Notes: generated by a model from the sequence alone, not told the origin. 15,562 nucleotides of DNA from an uncultured Clostridia bacterium (GCA_944386335.1 CALXAQ010000089.1:1-15562); one strand, 5' to 3'. Numbered from the stretch's first letter, positions 8,401 through 14,344 are shown. Program-made: numbers and translations.

Positions 8401-9089
8401 AACTTTATAATAGCTTCTTCTAATGTTTCTTGTAACTCTTCTAGCAAGATTTTCCCCCATATAGTTTCTGAAAAATCTTCTTTTTTTTCATCAAATCTTT
8501 CTATCATTTCATTAAGTGCTTTCTCTGGGAATGGCAAGCTTTGTATGTATTCATACACTTTTAGAATAATCTCTTTTAAAGGCTCATCTCCTCGATAATT
8601 GGTATAAGTATCTAGCAGTTGTACTAAATTTTCTTCTTTTTCTTCATATTTTTTTTCTAACATTTCTTCTAATGTGTCTTGCTTTAATAATTCTATTTCT
8701 GCTGTATCACCAATTCTAAAATTTGCTGAAAATCCTTCTAATTCATAAAAATAATTTCTTATTACTTCTAAGCAAAAGGAATGAATAGTACAAATGCTTG
8801 CTTTGTTCAACAAAGTGATTTGCTTTTGCAGATATGTTTCTTCTGGTTTTTCCTCTATCTTTTTATAGATAGCATCTAAAATTCTTTGTCTCATTTCTGA
8901 TGCAGCTGCATTCGTAAACGTTACTACTAAAATTTTATCAATGTCTATCTTTTCGTCTACTATTTTGTGTAAAATACGCTCTACCAAAACAGCTGTTTTT
9001 CCACTTCCTGCTGCTGCCGCTACTAAAATATTAGAGCCTTTATCATAAATAGCATTTTTCTGCTCTTCTGTCCATGTTACTTCTGCCAT
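5487..9089 (-). CDS. addA: ATP-dependent helicase/nuclease subunit A
   Basis: This 1200-residue protein is the UvrD-type helicase and nuclease subunit of AddAB, which processes double-strand DNA ends for recombination up to Chi-like sites. Helicase motifs are complete: Walker A AAAAGSGKT (24-32), TFTNAAASEMRQRI, Walker B DEYQD (401-405), GDVKQSIYRFRG (427-438), NFRSRKNIL, MSIHKSKGLEFPVVFL and VALTRA (864-869). The C-terminal RecB-like nuclease is intact: GTLVH with His1040, GIID with Asp1133, VDYKT with Asp1147 and Lys1149, and a following EQLELY. The length is close to the roughly 1230 residues of the B. subtilis protein. The ATG at 9089 has AAAGGAG six bases upstream. AddB, normally encoded next to AddA, is not adjacent: the upstream neighbour is a divergent small gene. 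The stop codon lies inside a palindromic repeat. Confidence 0.97.
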   Translation of the reverse strand: MAEVTWTEEQKNAIYDKGSNILVAAAAGSGKTAVLVERILHKIVDEKIDIDKILVVTFTNAAASEMRQRILDAIYKKIEEKPEETYLQKQITLLNKASICTIHSFCLEVIRNYFYELEGFSANFRIGDTAEIELLKQDTLEEMLEKKYEEKEENLVQLLDTYTNYRGDEPLKEIILKVYEYIQSLPFPEKALNEMIERFDEKKEDFSETIWGKILLEELQETLEEAIIKLKAVEEQLKWYGEMQKYETVIEQDILMYKSVVDILNREPLWDKVYQQVSEITYAKWPVDKKVTTEYKQEAKKIRDEVKVSVGKIIEKYFIYSSQEASQDLKDMYPILKALEKEVLDFSNSFAERKREKNIIDFHDIEHFALQILWKEQEDGSLQKTEVAKKLQQKFEEIAIDEYQDSNMLQELILTSVSNGHNIFMVGDVKQSIYRFRGAKPELFMQKYNQYKARSEKAVGEKIQLFKNFRSRKNILQVTNSIFENIMSKRLGEMDYTEEEFLNYGANYPEKLEKTVEGKAELYIIDTQMPQENQEEELEEIIENTAIEAKLVAKKIKEMMENHLQVYDKKEGSRDITYRDIVILLRATSNQAPIYEKELEKQDIPVFSDSSAQYLESTEIQTMLSLLKILDNPMQDIPLVCVLRSAIANFTDNDLVEIRLVDRKSSFYEAFLKARISTREELRKKINAFMEQLERWKKQQKEKSLEEFIWKLYRETGYYHYVGLLNNGVLKQANLRMLFEKAKQYESASFQGLFHFIQFMEKVKNSSKDMSAAKIIGENENVVRIMSIHKSKGLEFPVVFLCGTAKHFNMRDLNEPILFHETLGIGPKYINVEKRITYNTLAKEAISLQAKEEAIAEEMRVLYVALTRAKEKLIITGVAKEVEKQLEEKELLLAIYKGKGVHPSILKKYTSYLDWLELVILKEKEEAKEWIQMQIIPYEREKKEQEKVTLVQDALIKQLENIQRDEECIKKIQQEWNWRYPFIGAVQIPTKTSVTKIKEMLQEKKYGKMIEQEQIEEMSAPAFAKSITKMTNAQKGTLVHLCIEHLQETKNYTKDDLEELLQELVQKEFITEEERKEIPIKPLLEYLQSDLWQELKQAREVHKEQPFYIQLPTNEIYEGASKEDKILVQGIIDLYYISAKGKVVLVDYKTDYVEEGQEKELKEKYKEQLELYRSALEKTLHQKVDKVAIYSTYLGKAIAI

Positions 9090-9116
9090 GCTTTTCTCCT
9101 TTTTATGTTTTTTTTC

Positions 9117-9145
9117 ATTGTATCTTACTCTATTCTTTTTTGCAA
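9117..9145 (-). promoter_or_regulatory. Possible addA promoter
   Basis: On the minus strand TTGCAA (9140-9145), 17 bases, then TACAAT (9117-9122) resemble a sigma-A promoter (4/6 and 5/6 matches). It lies in the 190-base space between the divergent genes, where an addA promoter is needed. Confidence 0.45.
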
Positions 9146-9198
9146 TGCTTTTTTTACAGAATATTTTAAAAAAAGACTATTTAAGTTACTATATACGT

Positions 9199-9204
9199 TA
9201 TAAT
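9199..9204 (+). promoter_or_regulatory. Possible -10 element of the plus-strand gene
   Basis: A perfect TATAAT lies 76 bases before the start codon of the 144-aa gene. No convincing -35 is seen 16-18 bases upstream (ACTATT region), so the promoter may be activator-dependent or wrongly placed. Confidence 0.3.
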
Positions 9205-9280
9205 ACAAAAATAAAAATAGTTAAATTTTTTCATATTTTTTCGTAAAATGAGCATACTAACACCGAAAGGAGTATTTTGT

Positions 9281-9715
9281 ATGGATGAAAATATTAATTT
9301 AACTATTTTAAATGAAATTGCTAAAGCTGCTAAAATGGGAATGGAGTCTATCTCTTATGTAACAGAAAAAGTTGGGGATGAAAATATGAAAGAAAATTTA
9401 AGTACACAATACAATGGTTATGGCAACATTGTGGAAAAAGTAAATGGTCAATTCGAAACTTATGGGGAAGTTCCAGACGAAGCACCTGCTAGAGATAAAA
9501 TGATGAGTTGGATGGGAGTACAAATGAATACCATTACAGACAAAAGTAATTCTCACATTGCAGAAATGATGATTCAAGGTAACATTATGGGAATTGTAGA
9601 ATGTCAAAAACTAATTAATCATAACCCCTATGTAGATGAGCCAGTAAAAAATTTACTACACGAATTCGTTACTTTTCAAAACAATAACATAGAAAAAATG
9701 AAAGAATTTTTATAA
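9281..9715 (+). CDS. Unrecognised small all-helical protein
   Basis: I cannot name a family for this 144-residue protein. It is predicted to be soluble, Met- and Asn-rich and almost wholly helical, with four long helices separated by short breaks (around GEVPDEAP and NHNPYVDEP). A ferritin-like or PA2169-type four-helix bundle is possible, but no clear paired E..H metal motif is visible; SHIAEMMIQGNIMGI is its most distinctive stretch. The frame is open from an ATG at 9248, but an AAAGGAG site at 9266-9272 points to the ATG at 9281, giving the N-terminus MDENINLTILNEI. It is the only plus-strand gene in the window, divergent from addA and convergent with spoIIQ. Codon use looks like that of its neighbours. 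Nothing here ties it to sporulation beyond position. Confidence 0.8.
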   Translation: MDENINLTILNEIAKAAKMGMESISYVTEKVGDENMKENLSTQYNGYGNIVEKVNGQFETYGEVPDEAPARDKMMSWMGVQMNTITDKSNSHIAEMMIQGNIMGIVECQKLINHNPYVDEPVKNLLHEFVTFQNNNIEKMKEFL

Positions 9716-9756
9716 TAAAAAAACGGGCATAAATAACTTCGTTACTATTTTAATAT

Positions 9757-9791
9757 AAAAATTCCCTCCCTGTTTTTACAAGGAGGATTTT
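9757..9791. terminator. Probable convergent terminator between the plus-strand gene and spoIIQ
   Basis: An AAAATTCCCTCC arm and GGAGGATTTT arm pair with a 2-base bulge around a loop of about 12 bases, with T-rich sequence beyond on both strands. A second, looser pairing (AAAAAACGGG near 9718-9725 with CCCTGTTTTT near 9768-9777) competes with it and encloses a small TAAC-TTC-GTTA hairpin. It sits at the tail-to-tail junction where both genes need a stop. Confidence 0.6.
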
Positions 9792-9866
9792 ATCATTTTA
9801 TTTTCTTTTTTATCTTTACTTTCGTTTTGAATTAATTATTTGCTCCCACAATTTTGACTTTTTCTT

Positions 9867-10709
9867 CTATTTTATATATAAATTGGGATCTACATATTCC
9901 CCATCTTTCAATATTTCAAAATGTAGATGTGGATCATCTGCTATTTCAAAAGTAGCTGTATTGCCAACAGTTCCAATGGTTTGCCCTTGCTTTACTTTTT
10001 CTCCTTCTTTTACAAACTCTGCTGTTAAAAGATTGGCATATACAGATTGATAACCATTATCATGCTCTATCGTTACAGTAATACCATAACGTGGATCATT
10101 TTTAATAGATTTAATTGTTCCTTCTGCAGATGATTTTACTACTGTTGTTTTATCCGCCTTTATGTCTATTCCATAATGTGTTACCCATTCTTCTAAAGTT
10201 TCTGAATAGATCAAATTATCTTTTGCATATTCTTTTGTAATTTCTCCCTCTACTGGTTTTGTAAAAGTTGGATCTGGCTTTTTCTCTTCTTGTTTATTTT
10301 CTTTTTCTGTTGCTTGTGTCTCTTTTACTGTATTAGTAGTTGTATTTGTTACTTTATTAGTTATTTCTTTATTTTCTTGTGTACTTGTATTAATTGCCAA
10401 TTTATTAGCTAAATTTTCATTTAATGTTCCTTCATTTTTAGTGTTAGCATCTACTACTGTATTAGATTGTTCTACTTCATTTACTGTTTTTCCTATTTGC
10501 GTACTTGCTTGTGATGTCATCGTATTAGCTGTAGCTAAATCTGTAATAGTTGTTTCTGGAATACTTTCTTCTTGCTCCATCACATTACTATAAATCATAA
10601 AAGTAACTACAAAAGCAACAATAGCAAGTAATAATACACCTCCTGCTATATATAACATTTTTTTACTTTCTTGTTCATCTGTATAATCTCTTCTCATTGG
10701 TCTTCTCAT
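9867..10709 (-). CDS. spoIIQ: SpoIIQ-type membrane-anchored M23 (LytM) peptidase
   Basis: This 280-residue protein has a short basic N-terminus, one membrane segment (about 18-40), a Thr/Asn/Glu-rich low-complexity linker (about 42-155) and a C-terminal M23 domain. In the forespore membrane SpoIIQ binds mother-cell SpoIIIAH across the septum during engulfment. The zinc ligands are present: His178 and Asp182 in HYGID, and His261 and His263 in HLHFE. This resembles Clostridioides difficile SpoIIQ and differs from B. subtilis SpoIIQ, which lacks the first His. Length, architecture, position directly after spoIID and a sigma-F-like promoter all support SpoIIQ over a generic M23 peptidase. AAGGAGGAG precedes the ATG at 10709. 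Confidence 0.88.
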   Translation of the reverse strand: MRRPMRRDYTDEQESKKMLYIAGGVLLLAIVAFVVTFMIYSNVMEQEESIPETTITDLATANTMTSQASTQIGKTVNEVEQSNTVVDANTKNEGTLNENLANKLAINTSTQENKEITNKVTNTTTNTVKETQATEKENKQEEKKPDPTFTKPVEGEITKEYAKDNLIYSETLEEWVTHYGIDIKADKTTVVKSSAEGTIKSIKNDPRYGITVTIEHDNGYQSVYANLLTAEFVKEGEKVKQGQTIGTVGNTATFEIADDPHLHFEILKDGEYVDPNLYIK

Positions 10710-10740
10710 ATTACTCCTCCTTCATTTTTTCTTTAGTTAG

Positions 10741-10768
10741 AGTATTTCCGTTTTTTCCTCTTTTATAC
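10741..10768 (-). promoter_or_regulatory. Sigma-F type promoter upstream of spoIIQ
   Basis: On the minus strand GTATA (10764-10768), a 14-base spacer and GGAAATACT (10741-10749) match the sigma-F consensus GYWTA and GGNRANANT at every defined position except the optional final base. Transcription would begin near 10734, about 25 bases before the spoIIQ start. In B. subtilis spoIIQ is a sigma-F gene, and sigF lies two genes upstream here. Confidence 0.75.
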
Positions 10769-10786
10769 AATTTTTTATTTTTTAAA

Positions 10787-11806
10787 TTAAAAAACATCTA
10801 CTACTTCTACTCCTGTATAAAAATGTTGAATAATCGCTATGTAGTTACTTCCTGCTTTTGCCATACTATCTGCTCCTGTCTGACTCATTCCTACACCATG
10901 TCCATAGCCTAATACAGAAAATTTGATAATATCTCCTTCTATTGTAATCATAAAATTCGCAGATCTTAAGCCAAATAATGTTCTAATTTCTACTCCAGAA
11001 AAATTTAAATTACCTACTTGAATCGTTTTTACTCTGCCACCATCCGTATATTCTAATATCTGTATACAGTTTGTTTGTGAAAAATCAATAGTAAAATTGC
11101 TATGCTTAGCTTTTATTTTATCTATAAATTCTTGTTTTGTGCATGTTACCTCAGATTGATATTGTGTATAGTCTTCTTCTCCTGCTGTTGCTACTGTTTG
11201 CAGATAAGGATATCCGCTTCCCCCCCATACATTTAATGTTGTTTCTGTTTTTCCTCCACTATTAGCATGAAAAAAGGCATTAATTGGCTTTCCCTCGTAA
11301 GTAATTATCTTTCCTTTTGTCTCTTCTACTGCAGATACAATTTTGTTCCAATATTCGTCTCTTGTCGTTTCTTCCCACTTAGCAAGTCTATTTTCCTTTG
11401 AAATCCAAGCTTGACAGCAACTAGAATTATCACATATATCTGCTCCTTCATGTTTTTGTGCATTGTTTTGTATTTTATAAATCGTATACGTTCTTGCTAC
11501 TACTGCTTGTGCCTTTAAAGCTTCTTTTTCAAAAGACGCTGGCATTTCACTAGATACCACTCCATATAAGTAAGTATCTAATGGTAGTTCTTCTATTTGA
11601 CCAGTATTGGCATGGAATAACCTAATTGTATTATATTGTTTATAATCATATTCTTTTTGTTGTATTTCTTGTTGTACTGTATTGGTTTCTTGCATACTTA
11701 CATTTTGTTCACTTGTTTCTGTTGTTGGAAAAGGTTTTGTAAATAGTATTGGCAAAAAGAAGCAAAGTAACACAAATATTAATATCCATAAGGCTATTTT
11801 TCTCAT
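10787..11806 (-). CDS. spoIID: Stage II sporulation protein D, peptidoglycan lytic transglycosylase
   Basis: SpoIID cleaves septal peptidoglycan glycan strands during engulfment, working with SpoIIM and SpoIIP in the mother cell membrane. The 339-residue protein has an N-terminal signal anchor (about 4-22), the VVSSEMP motif with catalytic Glu87, the KAQAVVARTY stretch, the Cys125 and Cys131 pair (CDNSSCC, spacing as in the zinc-binding C. difficile enzyme), FHANSGGKTE and the C-terminal GYGHGVGMSQ. All key residues are present. The ATG at 11806 has AAAGGAG six bases upstream, starting right at the sigF stop codon; the gap is 11 bases, so spoIID is physically part of the spoIIA-sigF operon. 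In Bacillus it is a separate sigma-E gene; no clear sigma-E promoter was found at the end of sigF. Confidence 0.96.
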   Translation of the reverse strand: MRKIALWILIFVLLCFFLPILFTKPFPTTETSEQNVSMQETNTVQQEIQQKEYDYKQYNTIRLFHANTGQIEELPLDTYLYGVVSSEMPASFEKEALKAQAVVARTYTIYKIQNNAQKHEGADICDNSSCCQAWISKENRLAKWEETTRDEYWNKIVSAVEETKGKIITYEGKPINAFFHANSGGKTETTLNVWGGSGYPYLQTVATAGEEDYTQYQSEVTCTKQEFIDKIKAKHSNFTIDFSQTNCIQILEYTDGGRVKTIQVGNLNFSGVEIRTLFGLRSANFMITIEGDIIKFSVLGYGHGVGMSQTGADSMAKAGSNYIAIIQHFYTGVEVVDVF

Positions 11807-11817
11807 ACCAAACTCCT

Positions 11818-12540
11818 TTACATGGCTAATTTAGTTTTTATCTGCTCTAATATCTTTTTCTCCATTCTAGAAACCTGTACTTGACTAACTCCTAATATTT
11901 TTGCTACTTGCATTTGTGTTTTGTTCCTGAAATAACGCAAAATAATTAACTGCCTTTCTCTTTCTCCTAACATAGAAATGGCATTTTTTAATGAAAGATT
12001 ATCCACAATTGTTTCTGCTTCATCAATTCCTGTATCCAACTTGTCTGCTAAATGAATTCCTCCTTCTTCGTCAGAGTAAATTTTTTCATAAATAGAAACC
12101 GTCGGATTTAATGAATCTAAAGCTACTGCTATTTCTTCTTTAGATATTTTTAACTCCTTAGCTAGTTCAGAAATAGAAATCTCCTCTCCTTTTTCTCTCA
12201 GATGTCTGGCTTGAATATCTCTAATTTTAGCTGCTAATTCCTTCACACTTCTACTTACCTTTACACTTCCATCATCACGTATAAAGCGTTTAATCTCCCC
12301 TAAAATATAAGGAACTGCATAGGTAGAAAGTTTTACATCAAATGAAGTATCAAAACGCTTAATTGATTTGATAAAGCCAATACTTCCAATTTGATATAAA
12401 TCCTCTAATTCATATCCTCTATCTTTAAAACGCCTTACAATGCTCCAGATAAGACCTGTATTTTTTTCCACTAATTTTGCTAATACTTCCGTATTACCAT
12501 TTTGTGCCTCTAATATTTCTTTTGCATCATTTTCAAACAT
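11818..12540 (-). CDS. sigF: RNA polymerase sporulation sigma factor SigF
   Basis: Sigma-F is the first forespore-specific sigma factor, held inactive by SpoIIAB until SpoIIAA releases it. The 240-residue protein has region 2 (DLYQIGSIGFIKSIKRFD, followed by the STYAVPYILGEIKRFIRDD box), region 3 and a region 4 helix-turn-helix (TQMQVAKILGVSQVQVSRMEKKIL, 208-231). It is slightly shorter than the 255-residue B. subtilis protein. It follows spoIIAB by 21 bases, and an AAAGGATGGG stretch serves as ribosome binding site. SigG and SigE share these motifs, but the location directly after spoIIAA-spoIIAB identifies it as SigF. The sigma-F-like promoter before spoIIQ indicates a likely target within this cluster. 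Confidence 0.96.
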   Translation of the reverse strand: MFENDAKEILEAQNGNTEVLAKLVEKNTGLIWSIVRRFKDRGYELEDLYQIGSIGFIKSIKRFDTSFDVKLSTYAVPYILGEIKRFIRDDGSVKVSRSVKELAAKIRDIQARHLREKGEEISISELAKELKISKEEIAVALDSLNPTVSIYEKIYSDEEGGIHLADKLDTGIDEAETIVDNLSLKNAISMLGERERQLIILRYFRNKTQMQVAKILGVSQVQVSRMEKKILEQIKTKLAM

Positions 12541-12561
12541 GCTTTCCCATCCTTTTCTTCT

Positions 12562-13065
12562 TTAGTTATTCATTGGAAAAGATGATTGTTTCATTTGATT
12601 TAATACATCTGTTATTTCTTCCTTAGATACCTCTTCTTTCTTTATCATTTTCTTCATTGTCACCTTTGTTCCTAACCCCACAATAGATTCTACTTCTACC
12701 TCATCCATAAAGCTCTCCATAATCGTAAAACCCATGCCAGATCTCTCTAAATTCGGCTTAGATGTGTATAATGGTTGTTTCGCAAGTGCTATATTTTCAA
12801 TTCCTTTTCCAGTATCAGCTATCTCAATAATAATAGTATTAGCTATTAACTTACATTCTATTTTAATAATCCCCTCTTTTTCCTCATACCCATGAATAAT
12901 GCAGTTCGTTACAGCTTCAGATACAGCAGTTTTGATATCTGCCAACTCTTCAATCGTTGGGTCTAATTGAGAAGCAAAAGCTGCTACACTAATTCTGGCA
13001 AAAGCTTCATTGTTAGACTTACTCATAAACTCCAATTTCATTTCATTTTCATAAATATTTTTCAC
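12562..13065 (-). CDS. spoIIAB: Anti-sigma-F factor and serine kinase SpoIIAB
   Basis: SpoIIAB binds sigma-F, and as a GHKL-fold kinase phosphorylates SpoIIAA on serine. Counting from the GTG at 13065, the protein has 167 residues. The N-box is EAVTNCIIHGYE (Glu50, Asn54), the G1 box is ADTGKG (Asp84) and the G2 box is ERSGMGFTIME; the contact Arg equivalent to Arg20 of Bacillus is Arg24 in FARIS. The frame is open to an ATG at 13101, but AAAGGAGG at 13070-13077 sits five bases before the GTG and the family N-terminus begins here. Compared with 146 residues in B. subtilis, there is a charged C-terminal tail of about 20 residues. It is separated from spoIIAA by 71 bases, whereas in Bacillus these genes are tightly joined. 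Confidence 0.95.
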   Translation of the reverse strand: MKNIYENEMKLEFMSKSNNEAFARISVAAFASQLDPTIEELADIKTAVSEAVTNCIIHGYEEKEGIIKIECKLIANTIIIEIADTGKGIENIALAKQPLYTSKPNLERSGMGFTIMESFMDEVEVESIVGLGTKVTMKKMIKKEEVSKEEITDVLNQMKQSSFPMNN

Positions 13066-13136
13066 ATTTTCCTCCTTTGCTACAATTCCTTTTCGTAGCA
13101 TATTGATTTTTTGCGTTCTTATCTGTGTGTAGTGAT

Positions 13137-13451
13137 TTAACTTGCTTCTCTAATAGGACAAATTTTTGCCACACCACTCATTTCAAAAATCTTTCTTATG
13201 CTAGGACTTACATTTACCATTTCTAGGCTTCCTCCTAGCATTTTCGCCATTTTATATCTGCCAATAATCATTCCTATTCCTGCACTATCCATAAAAGTGA
13301 CGTTACTAAAATCAAATATAACTTTTCTAGGCATAAATCTTGTAATTTCATCGTCGGCTTCCCTCCTTATCTTTTCTGTTGTGTGATGGTCTATCTCTTC
13401 TGTTATTTGCAATAAGAGTGCTTTTTCATTGGGATCGTATTGAATCTTCAC
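13137..13451 (-). CDS. spoIIAA: Anti-sigma-F factor antagonist SpoIIAA
   Basis: SpoIIAA is the STAS-domain anti-anti-sigma factor that, when dephosphorylated by SpoIIE, pulls SpoIIAB off sigma-F. The 104-residue protein contains EEIDHHTTEKIR and the phosphorylation loop FMDSAGIGMI, with Ser56 corresponding to Ser58 of B. subtilis. The frame runs on to an ATG at 13502, but that extension (rich in Lys and Arg) is encoded by the leader and contains the AAAGGAGG site itself; the GTG at 13451, nine bases after this site, is the likely start and leaves a normal STAS domain. It is the first gene of the spoIIA unit, behind a promoter with Spo0A-like boxes. Confidence 0.94.
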   Translation of the reverse strand: MKIQYDPNEKALLLQITEEIDHHTTEKIRREADDEITRFMPRKVIFDFSNVTFMDSAGIGMIIGRYKMAKMLGGSLEMVNVSPSIRKIFEMSGVAKICPIREAS

Positions 13452-13490
13452 AACTTTTTTCCTCCTTTTTCCCTTTTGTTTGTTAAAGTT

Positions 13491-13519
13491 ATTATATTGC
13501 ATATGGTAATTTTTTCCAA
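13491..13519 (-). promoter_or_regulatory. Promoter of the spoIIA operon
   Basis: On the minus strand TTGGAA (13514-13519), 17 bases, and a perfect TATAAT (13491-13496) form a sigma-A-like promoter starting transcription near 13484. In Bacillus and C. difficile spoIIA is a sigma-H gene; an ATTGGAAAA and ATGCAATAT pair overlaps here but with a spacer of only 9 bases and no GAAT, so sigma-H is less well supported. Confidence 0.6.
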
Positions 13520-13547
13520 TAGCAAAATATAAGAAGTTTTAGCGATT

Positions 13548-13565
13548 TTTGACATTTTTTCGACA
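13548..13565 (-). promoter_or_regulatory. Two Spo0A-box-like sites in tandem
   Basis: On the minus strand TGTCGAA (13559-13565) matches the Spo0A box TGNCGAA perfectly, and TGTCAAA (13548-13554) matches with one difference. They are in the same orientation and 11 bases apart, one helical turn, at roughly -65 to -81 from the predicted spoIIA start. Confidence 0.7.
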
Positions 13566-13578
13566 TTATTTTTAAAAA

Positions 13579-13609
13579 TGTCCCACTAATATCAGGGATA
13601 AGTGGGACA
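13579..13609 (-). terminator. Intrinsic terminator of the HD-domain gene
   Basis: TGTCCCACT and AGTGGGACA pair perfectly around a 13-base loop; on the minus strand the stem is followed by ATTTTT. This isolates the HD-domain gene from the spoIIA operon. Confidence 0.8.
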
Positions 13610-13631
13610 AAAAAAATAGAAGAAGCTATTG

Positions 13632-14264
13632 TTAAGCCTTTTCTACTTTTTCTATTTCTTCATCTACTAATTTCATAAAAGTAACTTTATTGCTTAATGC
13701 TTTTTGTAAATCTTTTAAGGATTTTTCATATCTTTCATCTTTTAAGTATACTTTTGCATATCCATTTTCTCCAAATTTATCTTTCAAATGCTCATAAATT
13801 CTTTCTTTTTGTTTTTCTAGTGATAAATTAGGATAATTCTTCTTTCCATAAAAATAACTTCTTCTGATACAATCATGAACATCTAATACTACTCTATCTG
13901 CTGTAGCTATTAATTTTCCATAGATTGATCTTGGCTCATGATTACTAGAAGCTCTATGATCTTCTATTGCTTCTTTTATTATTTTTCTTTCTTCATCATT
14001 AAAAAAATCTTTCATTTTCTCATCTTGTTCAAATATTTCTGCCGATATTATTTCATGTTTATCTTTATTAATATGATGTCCAATGTCATGGAAAGCAGCT
14101 ATGGTATAAACCATATTCTCATCTACCTGCAAGTTTAATTCTTTTTTCAATCGAAAACTATTTTCAATCACATCTATAATGTGTTTTATCCCATGCCCTT
14201 GCTCATTTTTTTTATACTCTGGGAATATTTGCTTTTCTATATATTCTTCTAATTTTTCTTTCAT
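13632..14264 (-). CDS. HD-domain phosphohydrolase, specificity unknown
   Basis: This 210-residue protein has the metal-binding pattern of HD phosphohydrolases: His28 in GIKHIIDVI, His59-Asp60 in AAFHDIGHH, further histidines at 63, 64, 70 and 103, and Asp123 in ATADRV. Such enzymes cleave phosphoester bonds in nucleotides or signalling molecules, but the substrate cannot be deduced. The C-terminal third is helical and charged. The chosen ATG at 14264 is the only start codon near the strong AAAGGAGG site (14280-14287), yet the spacing is 15 bases, longer than usual; no in-frame ATG, GTG or TTG lies closer. The gene has its own terminator and probably its own promoter. It is not part of the neighbouring spoIIA operon. 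Confidence 0.85.
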   Translation of the reverse strand: MKEKLEEYIEKQIFPEYKKNEQGHGIKHIIDVIENSFRLKKELNLQVDENMVYTIAAFHDIGHHINKDKHEIISAEIFEQDEKMKDFFNDEERKIIKEAIEDHRASSNHEPRSIYGKLIATADRVVLDVHDCIRRSYFYGKKNYPNLSLEKQKERIYEHLKDKFGENGYAKVYLKDERYEKSLKDLQKALSNKVTFMKLVDEEIEKVEKA

Positions 14265-14292
14265 ATAATCTTTGGCGTACCTCCTTTAAAAA

Positions 14293-14322
14293 ATTATACC
14301 TCTTTTATAGAAAAAAGTCCAA
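14293..14322 (-). promoter_or_regulatory. Possible promoter of the HD-domain gene
   Basis: On the minus strand a perfect TATAAT (14293-14298) lies 18 bases after TTGGAC (14317-14322), which is part of the valS terminator stem. Transcription would start near 14286, practically on the ribosome binding site, leaving almost no upstream leader. The -35 is poor. Confidence 0.4.
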
Positions 14323-14339
14323 TTAATCTGGACTTTTTT
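14311..14339 (-). terminator. Intrinsic terminator of valS
   Basis: AAAAAAGTCC and GGACTTTTTT pair perfectly around a 9-base loop, beginning five bases after the valS stop. On the minus strand six T residues close the stem. Confidence 0.9.
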
Positions 14340-14344
14340 ATTTT

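Noticed and set aside
5923..8598. Open frames on both strands inside addA
   Set aside because: All lie within the intact addA gene, carry no recognisable domains, and have biased composition typical of shadow frames.
9253..9259. CATACTA as a sigma-G or sigma-E type -10 before the plus-strand gene
   Set aside because: No matching -35 at suitable distance, and transcription would start almost at the ribosome binding site.
9248..9280. Upstream ATG of the plus-strand gene
   Set aside because: No ribosome binding site precedes it, and the strong AAAGGAG lies downstream, pointing to 9281.
13452..13502. N-terminal extension of SpoIIAA to an ATG at 13502
   Set aside because: The extension would translate the ribosome binding site itself and is not part of the STAS domain; the GTG at 13451 has proper spacing.
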